A stretch of 64,000 bases of DNA from Microbacterium sp. LCT-H2 (GCF_001866135.1 NZ_MODW01000003.1:62001-126000), one strand, 5' to 3'; shown: positions 9,110 to 20,183, counted from the stretch's first letter. Translations and numbers: made by a program. Notes: generated by a model from the sequence alone, not told the origin.

Positions 9110-10106
9110 TCAGTCCGCGGCGCGGACGGTCGCGACCTGGTACAGCGCGACCGAGGCCGCGATTCCCGCGTTCAGCGACTCGGTCGCCGCGGAGATGGGG
9201 ATGGAGACGATCTGGTCGCAGGTGTCGGTCACGAGGCGAGACAGGCCCTTGCCCTCCGAGCCCACGACGATGACGACGGGGCGGTCCGCCAGCTCCAGCG
9301 CCGGCAGCGAGACGTCGCCGTCGCCGTCGAGTCCGAGCACGAACACGCCCTGCTTCTTGAACTCCTTGAGCTGCGTGGTGAGGTTCGAGGCCAGCGCGAC
9401 CGGGATGCGCGCAGCCGCGCCCGCACTGGTCTTCCACGCCGCCGAGTTCACCCCGGCGGAACGGCGCTGCGGCAGGATGATGCCGTGGCCCCCGAACGCC
9501 GCCGTCGAGCGGATGATCGCACCGAGGTTGCGAGGGTCGGTGATCCCGTCGAGGGCGACGAACAGCGGCGTCTCGCCGCGATCGATGACCTGCTCCAGGA
9601 GGTCCTGCGGGTGCGCGTACTCGTACGGCGGCACCTTGAGGGCCACGCCCTGGTGCACGCCGTCGAAGCCGGCCATGCGGTCGAGCTCCTGACGCGTGAC
9701 CTCGAGCACCGGGATGTCGCGGTGGGTCGCGATCGACAGCATCTCCTTGACGCGGTCGTCCATCTCGACGCGCTGCGCGATGTACATCGCCGTCGCCGGG
9801 ATCTTCGCGCGCAGCGCCTCGAGCACGGAGTTGCGGCCGGTCACCGTCTCGGTGTCGGTGGTGTTGTCCTTCGACCGGGCGCTGCGGTTCGGGTTGCCTC
9901 CGGAGGCGGGACGCCCTCCGGGCTTGCCCTTGCCGCCCGCAGCCGCGTAGCGCTCGGCCGCGGCCTTGCGCTTACCGGCGGGGTGCCACGCGCGGTCCTC
10001 CGCCTTCGGCGTGGGGCCACGCCCCTCGAGCGCCTTGCGCCCGAGACCGCCGGTGCCCTTGGTGGGGCCCTTCTTGTTTCCCTTGCTCGCGCCGGGGCGC
10101 CCTGGC

Positions 10107-10114
<8 letters not shown>
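9110..10114 (-). CDS. rlmB: 23S rRNA (guanosine-2'-O)-methyltransferase RlmB
   Basis: A 334-residue SPOUT (TrmH-family) methyltransferase that 2'-O-methylates G2251 in the 23S P-loop. Residues 1-85 are a Lys/Gly/Arg-rich, disordered extension typical of actinobacterial homologues. A substrate-binding domain follows ([12 protein letters not shown]), then the catalytic domain with [20 protein letters not shown] (motif 1), [15 protein letters not shown] (motif 2) and [21 protein letters not shown] (motif 3), which form the trefoil-knot SAM site. It overlaps the cysS stop by eight bases and belongs to the carD-ispDF-cysS-rlmB neighbourhood. Confidence 0.95.
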
Positions 10115-11513
<1,399 letters not shown>

Positions 11514-11522
11514 CGCTCAAGC

Positions 11523-12770
11523 CTACTCGGCGGGCGCTGAGAGACCCCGCTCCGGTCGCGGGATGACGACCGCGACGGCCGTGACCGCGATTCCCTCGCC
11601 CCGCCCGGGGAAGCCGAGGCCGTCCGTCGTGGTGGCCGTCACGGCCACCGGAGCACCCCAGAGCGCCGCCGACAGAACCGCCTCGGCCTCCTTTCGACGT
11701 GCGCTGAAGCGCGGACGATTGCCCTGGAACTGGACCGACACGTTGCCGATCGCGAAGCCCGCCTCCGCCAGGAGCTCCGCGGTACGGGAGAGGAAGACGT
11801 CGGCGTGGGCCCCCGCATACTCCGGATGGGCGGTGCCGAAGTGCTCGCCGATGTCGCCGAGCCCGGCGGCGCCGAGCAGGGCATCGACGATCGCGTGGGC
11901 GACCGCGTCCCCGTCCGAATGCCCGGAGAGCGCGGGCTCCCCCGGCCATTCCAGCCCGGCCAGCCACAGCGGTCCGTCGCCGCCGAACGCATGCACGTCC
12001 GTGCCGATGCCCACGCGGGGCGCGCCCCCGACGACGGCCGACGTACGAGGCGCAACGGAAGGCGTGGCGGGCGCGGTCGCAACGAGCAGGCGGGCGCGCT
12101 CCAGATCGGCAGGGGTGGTGATCTTGAACGAACGCTCGGAGCCGGGCACCAGCCGCACCGCGTGCCCCGCCGAGGCGAAGAGCGCCGCGTCATCCGTGTA
12201 CTCGACACGCTGAGCCGTCGCCTCCGCGTACGCCGCTTCCAGCGGGCCACGAGGGAACCCCTGCGGCGTCTGCGCGGCCGCGAGCTCCGCACGATCCAGG
12301 GTGCCCACGACGAGACCGTCCGCGACCCGCTTGAGCGTGTCCACGACCGGCAGGCTCGGCACGGCGCCGGCGTCGCCGATCACGGCCTCCGCCACGGCGT
12401 CGATCACCTCGGGCGGGGTCAGCGCGCGCGCAGCGTCGTGCACGAGCACTGTGCGCACGTCCCCCCACAGCGCCGCGAGTCCGGCGGCGACGGATTCCTG
12501 CCTCGTCGCGCCTCCGGTGACCACGCGGCCCAGGTCGGCACGATCGCCGGCGGCCGCGAGCAGCTCGGTCTGCGCGTCGCCCTCGTAGCCTGCGGGCGCG
12601 ACGACGACGACCTGCAGGGGTGCCGCCGCGAACACGCCGTCGAGGGCGTGCCGCAGGATGGTGCGGCCGTCGATGCCGACGAACGCCTTGGGCGCTCCGG
12701 CCTCGAGACGGGTGCCGGAACCGGCGGCGACGACGATGATCGCGGTATGCGGGACGGGGAGGATGCTCAC
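11523..12770 (-). CDS. ispDF: Bifunctional IspD/IspF (MEP pathway)
   Basis: A 415-residue fusion. Residues 1-235 are IspD, MEP cytidylyltransferase: nucleotide loop [16 protein letters not shown] and [16 protein letters not shown]. Residues 248-410 are IspF, MEcPP synthase: [10 protein letters not shown] with the metal-binding D-x-[23 protein letters not shown] and the C-terminal [16 protein letters not shown]. Together they catalyse steps 3 and 5 of non-mevalonate isoprenoid synthesis. In mycobacteria ispD and ispF are separate adjacent genes at the same locus, so this is a genuine in-frame fusion through an Ala/Pro-rich linker. Confidence 0.95.
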   Translation of the reverse strand: MSILPVPHTAIIVVAAGSGTRLEAGAPKAFVGIDGRTILRHALDGVFAAAPLQVVVVAPAGYEGDAQTELLAAAGDRADLGRVVTGGATRQESVAAGLAALWGDVRTVLVHDAARALTPPEVIDAVAEAVIGDAGAVPSLPVVDTLKRVADGLVVGTLDRAELAAAQTPQGFPRGPLEAAYAEATAQRVEYTDDAALFASAGHAVRLVPGSERSFKITTPADLERARLLVATAPATPSVAPRTSAVVGGAPRVGIGTDVHAFGGDGPLWLAGLEWPGEPALSGHSDGDAVAHAIVDALLGAAGLGDIGEHFGTAHPEYAGAHADVFLSRTAELLAEAGFAIGNVSVQFQGNRPRFSARRKEAEAVLSAALWGAPVAVTATTTDGLGFPGRGEGIAVTAVAVVIPRPERGLSAPAE

Positions 12771-12797
12771 AGCTTCACGTTACCCGCGGAGACGACA

Positions 12798-12825
12798 GAA
12801 GGCGGGTGCCGCAGCACCCGCCTTC
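12798..12825 (-). terminator. Terminator after carD
   Basis: A perfect 12-bp stem GAAGGCGGGTGC / GCACCCGCCTTC around a four-base loop, directly downstream of the carD stop and before ispDF. It separates carD transcription from the ispDF-cysS-rlmB operon. Confidence 0.8.
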
Positions 12826-12838
12826 CGTGAAGGACGTC

Positions 12839-13321
12839 TCAGGACGCGAGGACCTCGTCGAGCAGTGCGCCCGCCTTGTCCTCGTCGATCTTCTCGGCCA
12901 GGGCCAGCTCCGAGATGAGGATCTGCCGGGCCTTGGCCAGCATCCGCTTCTCGCCCGCGGACAGGCCGCGGTCCTGGTCGCGGCGCCAGAGGTCGCGCAC
13001 GACCTCGCTCACCTTGATGACATCGCCGGACGCGAGCTTCTCCAGGTTCGCCTTGTACCGGCGCGACCAGTTGGTGGGCTCCTCGGTGAACGGCGCGCGC
13101 AGCACCTCGAACACGTGGTCGAGGCCCTCCTTGCCGATCACGTCGCGGACGCCGACGAGGTCGACGTTCTCGGCCGGGACCTCGATGATGAGATCGCCCT
13201 GCGTGACGTTGAGCTTTAGGTACTTCTTCGCCTCGCCCTTGATGATGCGCTCCTTGACCTCGATGATGGTCGCAGCGCCATGGTGCGGATAGACGACGGT
13301 CTCGCCAACCTCAAAAAGCAT
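12839..13321 (-). CDS. carD: CarD family transcriptional regulator
   Basis: A 160-residue RNA-polymerase-binding protein that stabilises open complexes at rRNA and other promoters. The N-terminal RNAP-interaction (Tudor-like) domain begins [19 protein letters not shown]; the C-terminal helical DNA-binding part contains [18 protein letters not shown] with the conserved Trp. ATG 13321 gives the standard length and has AAAGGA nine bases upstream; the frame extends upstream but without a good start. The location beside ispD/ispF is the conserved actinobacterial position. Confidence 0.95.
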   Translation of the reverse strand: MLFEVGETVVYPHHGAATIIEVKERIIKGEAKKYLKLNVTQGDLIIEVPAENVDLVGVRDVIGKEGLDHVFEVLRAPFTEEPTNWSRRYKANLEKLASGDVIKVSEVVRDLWRRDQDRGLSAGEKRMLAKARQILISELALAEKIDEDKAGALLDEVLAS

Positions 13322-13455
13322 AAAAACATGTCCTTTCGGCAACCTCAAGGATACCACAGGGGATATGCGCTAAGGTTCGCGCTCCCTGTTCCCTGCGCGC
13401 TCCCGACTTACCCATAGAATGGGGAGGGATATCCCGTCGGACCTCAGGAGGACCC

Positions 13456-13926
13456 GTGAAATCGCGCCTTGTCGCGTCTGCCGCCATCAGCGCCCTCGTT
13501 CTGCTCGGCGCGACCGGGTGCACGTTCATCACACCGCAGTCGACGAAGATCGAGTACGCGGCCTCCGACGGCGTGAACGTCTCCGATCAGGACGGCCCCA
13601 TCGCCGTGCGCAACGCCCTGATCATCGCGAACGAGGACGGCACGGTCGGCAACTTCGTCGGCGCCGTCGTCAACCCGTCGCAGGACCGCGCCACCCTCAC
13701 TGTCTCGCTGGAGGGCGGCGATCCCTTCATGATCACCGTGCCGGCCGGCGGGACCGTCAGCTTCGGCGCCGACGAGGAGCCCGTGGAGATCACGGGGCTC
13801 GACACCATGCCCGGTGCCACCGTCGCGATGCACTTCCAGTCCGGCGACTCCGCCGGCGTCACGACCGAGATCCCGGTCCTCGACGGCACACTGCCGTACT
13901 ACTCGGACCTCGCTCCTCAGGACTGA
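13456..13926 (+). CDS. Secreted lipoprotein, LpqE-like
   Basis: A 156-residue exported protein with a classical lipoprotein signal (KSRLVASAAISALVLLGATGC), so it is anchored by Cys22. The mature part is a beta-rich domain with GVNVSDQDGPIAVRNALII and VVNPSQDRATLTVSL. It resembles the LpqE / copper-chaperone-like (PCuAC-type) immunoglobulin fold found next to carD or ispD in other actinobacteria, but no metal-binding Met/His motif stands out. Automatic pipelines often misname such proteins. RBS CAGGAGG precedes ATG 13456; a TAGAAT -10 hexamer lies about 45 bases upstream. Confidence 0.75.
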   Translation: MKSRLVASAAISALVLLGATGCTFITPQSTKIEYAASDGVNVSDQDGPIAVRNALIIANEDGTVGNFVGAVVNPSQDRATLTVSLEGGDPFMITVPAGGTVSFGADEEPVEITGLDTMPGATVAMHFQSGDSAGVTTEIPVLDGTLPYYSDLAPQD

Positions 13927-13936
13927 GTCCCCGGGG

Positions 13937-13976
13937 ACGCGAGAGGCCGGCACCCGTGGGTGCCGGCCTCTCGCGT
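13937..13976. terminator. Bidirectional terminator between the lipoprotein gene and regX3
   Basis: A perfect 19-bp inverted repeat (13937-13955 with 13958-13976) with a two-base centre, between two convergent genes. No T run, as is usual in high-GC actinobacteria. Confidence 0.8.
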
Positions 13977-13980
13977 CTCC

Positions 13981-14664
13981 TCAGCCTTCGAAGCGGTAGC
14001 CCAGCCCTCGGACCGTGACCAGCATCACCGGCTCGCTGGGGTTCTCCTCGATCCGCGAGCGGATGCGCTTGATGTGCACGTCGAGCGTCTTGGTGTCGCC
14101 GAAGTAGTCGCTCCCCCACACGCGGTCGATGAGCTGGCCGCGCGTGAGCACGCGTCCCGAGTTGCGCATGAGCACCTCCAGGAGTTCGAACTCCTTCAAG
14201 GGCATGTTGATCTGCTCGCCGGCGACCGACACCGTGTGCCGATCGATGTCGAGCGAGACGCGCCCGCCTTCCAGCACCCGCTCGTCCAACTCACCCTCGG
14301 CCTGCACGACCCGTCGCAGCACCGCCCGCATCCGGGCGAGGAGCTCCCGCGACGAGTAGGGCTTGGTGATGTAGTCGTCCGCTCCGAGTTCGAGCCCCAC
14401 GACGATGTCGACCTCGGAGTCCTTCGCCGTCAGCATGATGATCGGCACGGCCGAGGTGGAGCGGATCTGACGGCACACCTCCGTCCCGGGCATCCCCGGG
14501 AGCATGAGGTCGAGCAGCACGATGTCGGCGCCGCGCTCCCGGAACGCCGTGAGGGCACCGGGGCCGTCCTCGGCGATCTCCACCTCGTAGCCTTCGCGAC
14601 GGAGCAGATACGCGAGCGGGTCGGCGAGGTCGGGTTCGTCTTCGACGAGAAGGATGCGGGTCAT
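13981..14664 (-). CDS. regX3: Response regulator RegX3 (OmpR/PhoB family)
   Basis: A 227-residue phosphate-starvation regulator. Receiver domain: acidic patch EDE at residues 8-10, phospho-acceptor Asp in DIVLLDLMLPGMPG (near 52), and Lys in MLTAKDSEVD. C-terminal winged helix: LKEFELLEVLMRNSGRVLT, VWGSDYFGDTKTLDVHIKRI, VRGLGYRFE. ATG 14664 (MTRILLVEDEPDLA) overlaps the senX3 stop by ATGA. The neighbours senX3, phoU and gpmA are the same set as around mycobacterial senX3-regX3. The PHO-box-like repeats listed upstream of phoU, ppk and pstS are its probable targets. Confidence 0.93.
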   Translation of the reverse strand: MTRILLVEDEPDLADPLAYLLRREGYEVEIAEDGPGALTAFRERGADIVLLDLMLPGMPGTEVCRQIRSTSAVPIIMLTAKDSEVDIVVGLELGADDYITKPYSSRELLARMRAVLRRVVQAEGELDERVLEGGRVSLDIDRHTVSVAGEQINMPLKEFELLEVLMRNSGRVLTRGQLIDRVWGSDYFGDTKTLDVHIKRIRSRIEENPSEPVMLVTVRGLGYRFEG

Positions 14665-15884
14665 GCGGTCTCTCCGTTTCGGACGCGCGTCGCCCCGGTC
14701 GCGGGGGCGGCCTTGCGCGCGCGCTTCTTCTTGCTCTTCTTGCCCTGTCCGGCGTTCGCGGGAGCATCGATCCGGGGCAGGCGGATGGTGAACGTGGACC
14801 CGCGGCCGGGGCGCGACCACAGCCGCACCTCTCCCCCGTGCCGCTGGGTGGCGTGCTTGACGATGGACAGCCCGAGGCCGGTGCCGCCGGTGCGCCGGGA
14901 GCGGGCCTCATCCGCGCGATAGAACCGCTCGAAGATGCGCTCGCGATCGGCCTCGGCGATCCCGATGCCCTGGTCGGACACGGCGATCTCCACGACGTCG
15001 TCGTCGGCCTTCACCCCGACGCCCACGCGGGAGCCGCGGGGCGAGTAGACGATGGCGTTGGCGATCAGGTTGCCGACCGCCTCGATGAGGATCTGCGCGT
15101 CGCCGCGGACCCACACCCCGCGATCGCCGCCGCGGGCGAGTTCCACACCCGCGGAGTCGGCCTGCACGACGTGGGCTTCGATCGAGGAGGCGATGACCTC
15201 GTCGATCGAGACCGGGGCGACCTCGGTCAGCCCGTCCTCCGCCTGCAGCCGGGACAGGCTCATGATGCGTCCGGTGAGCTGACCGAGGCGGCCCGCCTCC
15301 GCCGAGATCCGGGACGCGAACGCCCGCACCTGGGCAGGGTCGTCGGCGGCGGATTCGATGGCCTCCGCGAGCAGACTCACGGCCCCGACCGGCGTCTTGA
15401 GCTCGTGGCTGGTGTTGGCCACGAAGTCCCGGCGCATCTGGTCCAGGCGCTCCTGCTCGGTCACGTCGCGGATGATGAGGAGCACCAGGCGCGTGCCGAT
15501 CGCGCTCGCCCTGGCCGACACCAGGCGAGGGTCGAGGCTGAGACCGCCGCGGGTGATGCGCAGGGACTCGGTCGCCGTCTCCCCCGTCGAGCGGACGCCC
15601 CGCACGAGCTGCCGGAGCTCCGGGTTCTCGAGCGTCGATCCGACCTCGATCCCGAACCGCGCGGCGGCTTTCGACGTGGCGAGCACGAGGCCGGAGACGT
15701 CGACCACGCACGCGGCGTCATCCATGCTGCGCAGCACGTCGGTGATCCCGGTCGGGATCGTCATCGACGTCTCCTCCTCCGCCCGCGCCCGCGCCCGATA
15801 GGCCCAGACGACCAGGAGGGAGAGGCCCACCCCGATCGCCAACCCGATGGCGAGGGAGGACAGCGCGAGCTGCGGCAGGGTCAT
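14661..15884 (-). CDS. senX3: Sensor histidine kinase SenX3-like
   Basis: A 407-residue kinase if started at ATG 15884, which places the single membrane segment (LALSSLAIGLAIGVGLSLLVVWAY) at the very N-terminus, as in SenX3. In-frame GTG and ATG codons further upstream (up to 15962) are alternatives; none has a convincing ribosome-binding site. A PAS-like domain follows (about 45-150). HisKA has the phospho-His in FVANTSHELKTPVGAVSL; the ATPase domain has N-box NLIANAIVYSP, G1 VSDQGIGIAEADRERIFERF and G2 GGTGLGLSIVKHAT. A Lys-rich tail ends the protein. It senses phosphate through PhoU and Pst in the characterised homologues. Confidence 0.92.
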   Translation of the reverse strand: MTLPQLALSSLAIGLAIGVGLSLLVVWAYRARARAEEETSMTIPTGITDVLRSMDDAACVVDVSGLVLATSKAAARFGIEVGSTLENPELRQLVRGVRSTGETATESLRITRGGLSLDPRLVSARASAIGTRLVLLIIRDVTEQERLDQMRRDFVANTSHELKTPVGAVSLLAEAIESAADDPAQVRAFASRISAEAGRLGQLTGRIMSLSRLQAEDGLTEVAPVSIDEVIASSIEAHVVQADSAGVELARGGDRGVWVRGDAQILIEAVGNLIANAIVYSPRGSRVGVGVKADDDVVEIAVSDQGIGIAEADRERIFERFYRADEARSRRTGGTGLGLSIVKHATQRHGGEVRLWSRPGRGSTFTIRLPRIDAPANAGQGKKSKKKRARKAAPATGATRVRNGETA

Positions 15885-15956
15885 GACTCCAGCGTAGAGC
15901 GCGTTCACCGTCGATCCGGCGGGTTCCCGCGCCATCCCGGGGAGCGGAGACGTACT

Positions 15957-15989
15957 ATTCACTCGCCGGGCACCGTTCGTTAACCTTCG
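15957..15989. promoter_or_regulatory. PHO-box-like direct repeats between senX3 and phoU
   Basis: Three consecutive 11-nt units: ATTCACTCGCC (15957), GGGCACCGTTC (15968) and GTTAACCTTCG (15979). They match the actinobacterial PHO-box pattern (11-nt repeats beginning GTTCACC) with decreasing quality. The last unit lies about nine bases upstream of a GACAAT -10-like hexamer (15995-16000) for phoU. An isolated GTTCACC also occurs at 15903-15909, nearer senX3. Function inferred. Confidence 0.55.
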
Positions 15990-16098
15990 GAGCAGACAAT
16001 CGCTTCAGGCCTGCGCGCGCGCAGCCCTCCCCCTGCGGACGCCCCGCCGCCCCGCGCTGGACCGTCAGCCGGGATCCGAACGAAAGGTTGCGCCCACC

Positions 16099-16797
16099 AT
16101 GCGCGAAGTCTTCCACCAGTCCCTCGAGGACCTGCAGTCCCGCCTCGTCGAGATCGCCGAGCTCGTCACGGTCTCCATCGACAAGGCCACCCGCGCGTTC
16201 GCCACGAGCGACGTCGCGCTGGCCGAGGAGGTCATCGCCGACGACGCGAAGATCGACGAGCTCGCTGTCGCGCTGGACGAGCAGGCCATCGAGATCCTCG
16301 CCCGCCAGCAGCCGGTCGCGCGCGACCTCCGGATCGTCGTCACGGCGCTCCGCGTCAGCGCGTCCCTGGAGCGGATGGGCGACATGTCCGAGCACATCGC
16401 CCAGCTCGCCCGCCTGCGCTTCCCGGAGCGCGCGATCCCGAAGGGCCTCAAGGGCACGTTCGTGAAGATGGGCGAGCTCGACGTGGAGATCTCCCGCACG
16501 CTCACGGAGCTCCTCCGTACCCAGGACCTGAAGTTCGCGGACGCGATCCGCAACGCCGATGACGACGTCGACGAGCTGCACGCCAGCGTCTTCGAGAAGG
16601 TGCTCAGCGACAACTGGAAGGGCGAGGCCGTCGCCACGGTCGATGCGACGCTCGCCAGCCGGTACCACGAGCGCTTCGCGGACCACGCGGTCGCCGTCGC
16701 CAAGAAGGTGGTCTACCTCGCGACGGGCGACTGGCACGTCGAGGAGGAAGACATCGCCCTCGCGGTGGAGCAGCAGGAGCAGCTCGGCCACGCCTGA
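16099..16797 (+). CDS. phoU: Phosphate signalling complex protein PhoU
   Basis: A 232-residue all-helical protein with the two tandem three-helix PhoU repeats (about 1-110 and 118-218). Metal-binding acidic motifs are visible: VTALRVSASLERMGDMSEHIAQLA in repeat 1 and a YHERFADHAVAVAKKVVYLATG counterpart in repeat 2. PhoU links the Pst transporter to the SenX3 kinase and keeps it off when phosphate is plentiful. It is divergent from senX3-regX3 with the PHO-box-like repeats between, so it probably belongs to the same regulon. Confidence 0.95.
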   Translation: MREVFHQSLEDLQSRLVEIAELVTVSIDKATRAFATSDVALAEEVIADDAKIDELAVALDEQAIEILARQQPVARDLRIVVTALRVSASLERMGDMSEHIAQLARLRFPERAIPKGLKGTFVKMGELDVEISRTLTELLRTQDLKFADAIRNADDDVDELHASVFEKVLSDNWKGEAVATVDATLASRYHERFADHAVAVAKKVVYLATGDWHVEEEDIALAVEQQEQLGHA

Positions 16798-16814
16798 CCG
16801 AAACCCCGCCTTAT

Positions 16815-16860
16815 CGCCGAGACCCCCTGCTGCAGTCGCCTGCAGCAGGGGGTCTCGGCG
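16815..16860. terminator. Perfect 21-bp inverted repeat between phoU and gpmA (repeat family copy 1)
   Basis: Arms 16815-16835 and 16840-16860 are perfect reverse complements around the loop TCGC. Each arm contains the 18-mer CGAGACCCCCTGCTGCAG, which also makes up the hairpin at 55198-55241. It lies between convergent genes and would terminate in both directions. Confidence 0.8.
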
Positions 16861-16877
16861 TGAAACCGGGGTCTCGG

Positions 16878-17627
16878 TTACTTCTTGCCCTGGGCGGCGA
16901 CGGCCGCGGCACCGGCGGCGGCGGCCTCCGGGTCGAGGTAGCGACCGGGACCGGTCGGCGCGTTGTTCTCGTCGAGCTCGTACACGAGCGGAATGCCGGT
17001 CGGGATGTTGAGGCCGGCGATGTCGTCGTCGCTGATGCCCTCGAGGTGCTTGACGAGGCCGCGCAGCGAGTTGCCGTGCGCCGTCACGAGCACGGTCTTG
17101 CCGGCTTCGAGGTCGGGAACGATCTCCGCGTCCCAGTAGGGAAGGAGGCGGTCGATGACGAGCTTCAGCGACTCTGTGCGCGGCACCTCGCCGTCGATGC
17201 CCTCGTAGCGGGCGTCGCCTACCTGGCTGAACTCGCTGGCGTCGTCCAGAGGGGGCGGCGGCACATCGAACGAGCGTCGCCACAGCTGGAACTGCTCAGG
17301 ACCGAACTCTTCGAGCGTCTGCGCCTTGTCCTTGCCCTGCAGAGCCCCGTAGTGGCGCTCGTTGAGCCGCCACGAGCGCTTCACCGGGATCCACAGCCGG
17401 TCGGCGGCATCCAGCGCGATGTCGGCGGTCTGGATCGCCCGGCTCAGCAGCGACGTGTGCAGCACGTCGGGCAGGATGCCGGACTCGGCGAGGAGCTCAC
17501 CGCCGCGACGGGCCTCGCTCTTCCCCTGCTCGGTCAGGCGGACATCCACCCAGCCGGTGAAGAGGTTCAGCTCGTTCCACTCGCTCTGGCCGTGGCGGAG
17601 CAGGATCAGGGTGCGCTTCGCAGTCAT
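16878..17627 (-). CDS. gpmA: 2,3-bisphosphoglycerate-dependent phosphoglycerate mutase
   Basis: A 249-residue glycolytic enzyme interconverting 3- and 2-phosphoglycerate. The catalytic RHG motif is [10 protein letters not shown] (His near residue 11), the second His is in [15 protein letters not shown], and the substrate loop is [14 protein letters not shown]. The length matches the dPGM family. A C-terminal Ala-rich tail ends in GKK. No ribosome-binding site precedes the ATG; instead TAAACT, six bases, then ATG 17627 suggests a leaderless transcript. Gene order with senX3-regX3 matches mycobacteria. Confidence 0.96.
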   Translation of the reverse strand: MTAKRTLILLRHGQSEWNELNLFTGWVDVRLTEQGKSEARRGGELLAESGILPDVLHTSLLSRAIQTADIALDAADRLWIPVKRSWRLNERHYGALQGKDKAQTLEEFGPEQFQLWRRSFDVPPPPLDDASEFSQVGDARYEGIDGEVPRTESLKLVIDRLLPYWDAEIVPDLEAGKTVLVTAHGNSLRGLVKHLEGISDDDIAGLNIPTGIPLVYELDENNAPTGPGRYLDPEAAAAGAAAVAAQGKK

Positions 17628-17646
17628 GTCGTCAGTTTATCCGGGG
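17628..17646 (-). promoter_or_regulatory. Probable leaderless promoter of gpmA
   Basis: On the minus strand TAAACT (fits TANNNT) is followed by GACGAC and then the ATG, so transcription would start at or next to the start codon. No Shine-Dalgarno sequence is present. The -35 region is not recognisable. Confidence 0.5.
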
Positions 17647-17686
17647 TACGGAGCGGGCACGGCGGCGGAGGAGGGAGGATGGACGT

Positions 17687-18508
17687 ATGGCGTCATCTCC
17701 CCTCGGTCGGCCGACCCGCGGCACGACCGGGACGAACCGGCTGCGTCGGAACGACCGCTGGATCGCCGCCTCCCCCGCCTTCCGTCGTGCGGCGGACCCG
17801 CTCGTCGTCGACCTCGGTTTCGGAGCGAGCGGGGTCACCGCGTTCGAGCTGGCCGCACGGCTGCGACGCGTACGGCCGGATGCGGAGGTGCGCGGTCTCG
17901 AGCTCGATCCGGACCGGGTGGCGACCGCGGAGCAGCAGCTCGCCGAGGTCAAGGCCGGCCAGAGCCCCTTCCCCGCCGACCTCCGCGTCTCCTTCGGCCG
18001 CGGCGGGTTCGAGGTGCCGCTCCCGGGCGGTCGGCGGCCCGCGGTCATCCGGGCGATGAACGTCCTGCGGCAATACGACGAGGAAGAGGTCGCCGCCGCC
18101 TGGCGGACGATGGCGCACCGCCTCGCTCCGGACGGGCTGCTCGTGGAGGGGACGTGCGACGAGATCGGACGCGTCGCGAGCTGGGTGGACGTGGATCCGC
18201 TGGGTACTCCGGTCCGCTTCACGGTGTCCCTCCGGCTTCGCGAGCTCGAGGTCCCGAGCATCGTGGCGGAGCGGCTGCCCAAGGCGCTCATCCACCGCAA
18301 CGTCCCCGGCGAGCGCATCCACGCGCTGCTGGTCGATCTGGACCGAGAGTGGGAGCGCGCCGCTCCGCTGTCGACCTTCGGCGCCACGCAGCGATTCCTC
18401 GCCGCGGTGGCCGCGCTGCGCGCGCAGGGCTGGCCCGTGCAGGGCGGGCGGAGCCGCTGGCGACTGGGTGAGCTCACCCTGCCGTGGGAGGCCGTGGCAC
18501 CGGCCTGA
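17687..18508 (+). CDS. Class I SAM-dependent methyltransferase
   Basis: A 273-residue protein with a Rossmann methyltransferase core. Motif I is VVDLGFGASGVTAFELAARL (residues 40-60), followed by an acidic loop EVRGLELDPDRV for SAM ribose binding, and AVIRAMNVLRQYDEEEV after strand 4. The C-terminal 100 residues are family-specific. The substrate is unknown; there is no O-/N-methyltransferase signature I can name. GGAGG is positioned eight bases before ATG 17687. It is divergent from gpmA and stands alone. Confidence 0.85.
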   Translation: MASSPLGRPTRGTTGTNRLRRNDRWIAASPAFRRAADPLVVDLGFGASGVTAFELAARLRRVRPDAEVRGLELDPDRVATAEQQLAEVKAGQSPFPADLRVSFGRGGFEVPLPGGRRPAVIRAMNVLRQYDEEEVAAAWRTMAHRLAPDGLLVEGTCDEIGRVASWVDVDPLGTPVRFTVSLRLRELEVPSIVAERLPKALIHRNVPGERIHALLVDLDREWERAAPLSTFGATQRFLAAVAALRAQGWPVQGGRSRWRLGELTLPWEAVAPA

Positions 18509-18650
18509 CGGCACCCCGCGAGGACGCACTCCTGCTGTATACCGGTGCGCACCTCACCCCGGGCCTGCGCACCGCTAGCGTCGTACGCGGCGGGCCGTAC
18601 CGACGCGTGCGCCGACTCGATCGCCATGCGTTCCCAGGGCAGGAGAGGCG

Positions 18651-20168
18651 ATGACCACCGAGAACGCGAAGGCGGAAGGATCCGCGGAGGCACAGGAGAA
18701 CGACCGCGAACGACTCGGCGACGTCCTGACGTCGGCACAGGACTTCGCCCACGAGCAGTCCGGCTACCGGACCGCGCTGAAGGCACGGCATCTGCAGATG
18801 ATCGCCCTCGGGGGCGCGATCGGGACCGGACTGTTCATGGGGGCGGGAGGACGCCTGAACGCCGCGGGTCCCCTGCTGGCCGTCTCGTACCTCGTGTGCG
18901 GCGTGTTCGCCTTCTTCATCCTTCGCGCCCTCGGGGAGCTCGTCATCCACCGCCCCTCCTCCGGATCGTTCATCTCGTATGCGAGGGAGTTCTACGGCGA
19001 GAAGCTGGCCTTCGCCGCCGGCTGGCTGTACCTGCTGAACTGGGGCATGACCGCGGTCGTCGACTCCACGGCCGTGGCCCTGTACGTCCACTACTGGTCG
19101 GCGTTCCGCGTCGTCCCGCAGTGGCTGCTCGCACTGATCGCCCTGATCGTCGTCGTCGGCCTCAACCTCGTCTCGGTCCGGCTGTTCGGCGAGATGGAGT
19201 TCTGGTTCTCGCTCGTGAAGGTCGCCGCGCTCGCCCTCTTCCTCGTGATCGGCGTGGTGTTTCTCGCGGCCGGCTGGCAGACGGATCAGGGACCGACGGG
19301 AGTCGCGATGCTCGCCGCACACGGGGGCTTCGCGCCGGAAGGGGTGCTCCCCGCCGTGATCGTGATGCAGGGAGTCGTCTTCGCCTACGCCTCGATCGAG
19401 CTGGTCGGCACCGCCGCGGGCGAGACCGAGAACCCGGAGAAGGTGATGCCCCGGGCCGTCAACTCGGTGATCCTGCGCATCGCCGTGTTCTACGTCGGAT
19501 CGGTCCTGCTGCTCGCCCTCCTGCTCCCGTACACGGTGTACCGCGCCCGGGAGAGCCCGTTCGTGACGTTCTTCTCGCACGTGGGAGGGCCGGACGTGGG
19601 AGCGGTGGCCGGCAGCACCATGAACTTCATCGTGATCACCGCCGCGGTCTCGGGGCTGAACGCCGGCCTCTACTCGACCGGCCGGGTCTTCCGCTCGCTC
19701 GCGGCCTCGGGCGCCGCACCACGGGCGACCGGCCGGATGAGCCGTCGCGGCGTGCCCGTCGTGGGCATCCTTCTCACCGCGGTGTTCGCCCTCGCCGGTG
19801 TCCTGCTGAACGCGGTGGTTCCGACCCAGGCCTTCGAGATCGTGCTGAACCTGTCCGCCCTGGGGATCATCGCGGCCTGGGCGACCATCATCCTCTGCCA
19901 CCTCCGGCTGTACCGGCTTTCGCGGCGCGGCCTCGTCGAACGACCGTCGTTCCGCCTCTTCGGCGCGCCCTACACCTCATACCTGACGCTGGCGTTCCTC
20001 GCGTCCGTCGTCGTGCTCATGGCCTTCGACTATCCGACGGGCACCTGGACCGTCGCCAGCCTCGGCGTGCTGATCCCTGCGCTCATCGGCGGCTGGTTCC
20101 TGGCCCGAGCACGGATCGCGGAGCTCGCCGCACAGCGCTCGGCCGGCGGCTCGGACGCCAACGGCTGA
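18651..20168 (+). CDS. Amino acid permease, AnsP/CycA-like (APC superfamily)
   Basis: A 505-residue transporter with about 12 membrane segments. The N-terminal APC motif [20 protein letters not shown] and the helix 3 segment [20 protein letters not shown] are typical of the AAT family; [20 protein letters not shown] is closest to L-asparagine permeases (AnsP), though CycA-like D-Ala/Gly/D-Ser uptake is also possible. The N-terminal 30 residues are hydrophilic and acidic. The RBS GGAGAGG precedes ATG 18651. There is no catabolic enzyme nearby, so the substrate remains unproven. Confidence 0.88.
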   Translation: MTTENAKAEGSAEAQENDRERLGDVLTSAQDFAHEQSGYRTALKARHLQMIALGGAIGTGLFMGAGGRLNAAGPLLAVSYLVCGVFAFFILRALGELVIHRPSSGSFISYAREFYGEKLAFAAGWLYLLNWGMTAVVDSTAVALYVHYWSAFRVVPQWLLALIALIVVVGLNLVSVRLFGEMEFWFSLVKVAALALFLVIGVVFLAAGWQTDQGPTGVAMLAAHGGFAPEGVLPAVIVMQGVVFAYASIELVGTAAGETENPEKVMPRAVNSVILRIAVFYVGSVLLLALLLPYTVYRARESPFVTFFSHVGGPDVGAVAGSTMNFIVITAAVSGLNAGLYSTGRVFRSLAASGAAPRATGRMSRRGVPVVGILLTAVFALAGVLLNAVVPTQAFEIVLNLSALGIIAAWATIILCHLRLYRLSRRGLVERPSFRLFGAPYTSYLTLAFLASVVVLMAFDYPTGTWTVASLGVLIPALIGGWFLARARIAELAAQRSAGGSDANG

Positions 20169-20183
20169 CCGGCTCCCGTCGGC

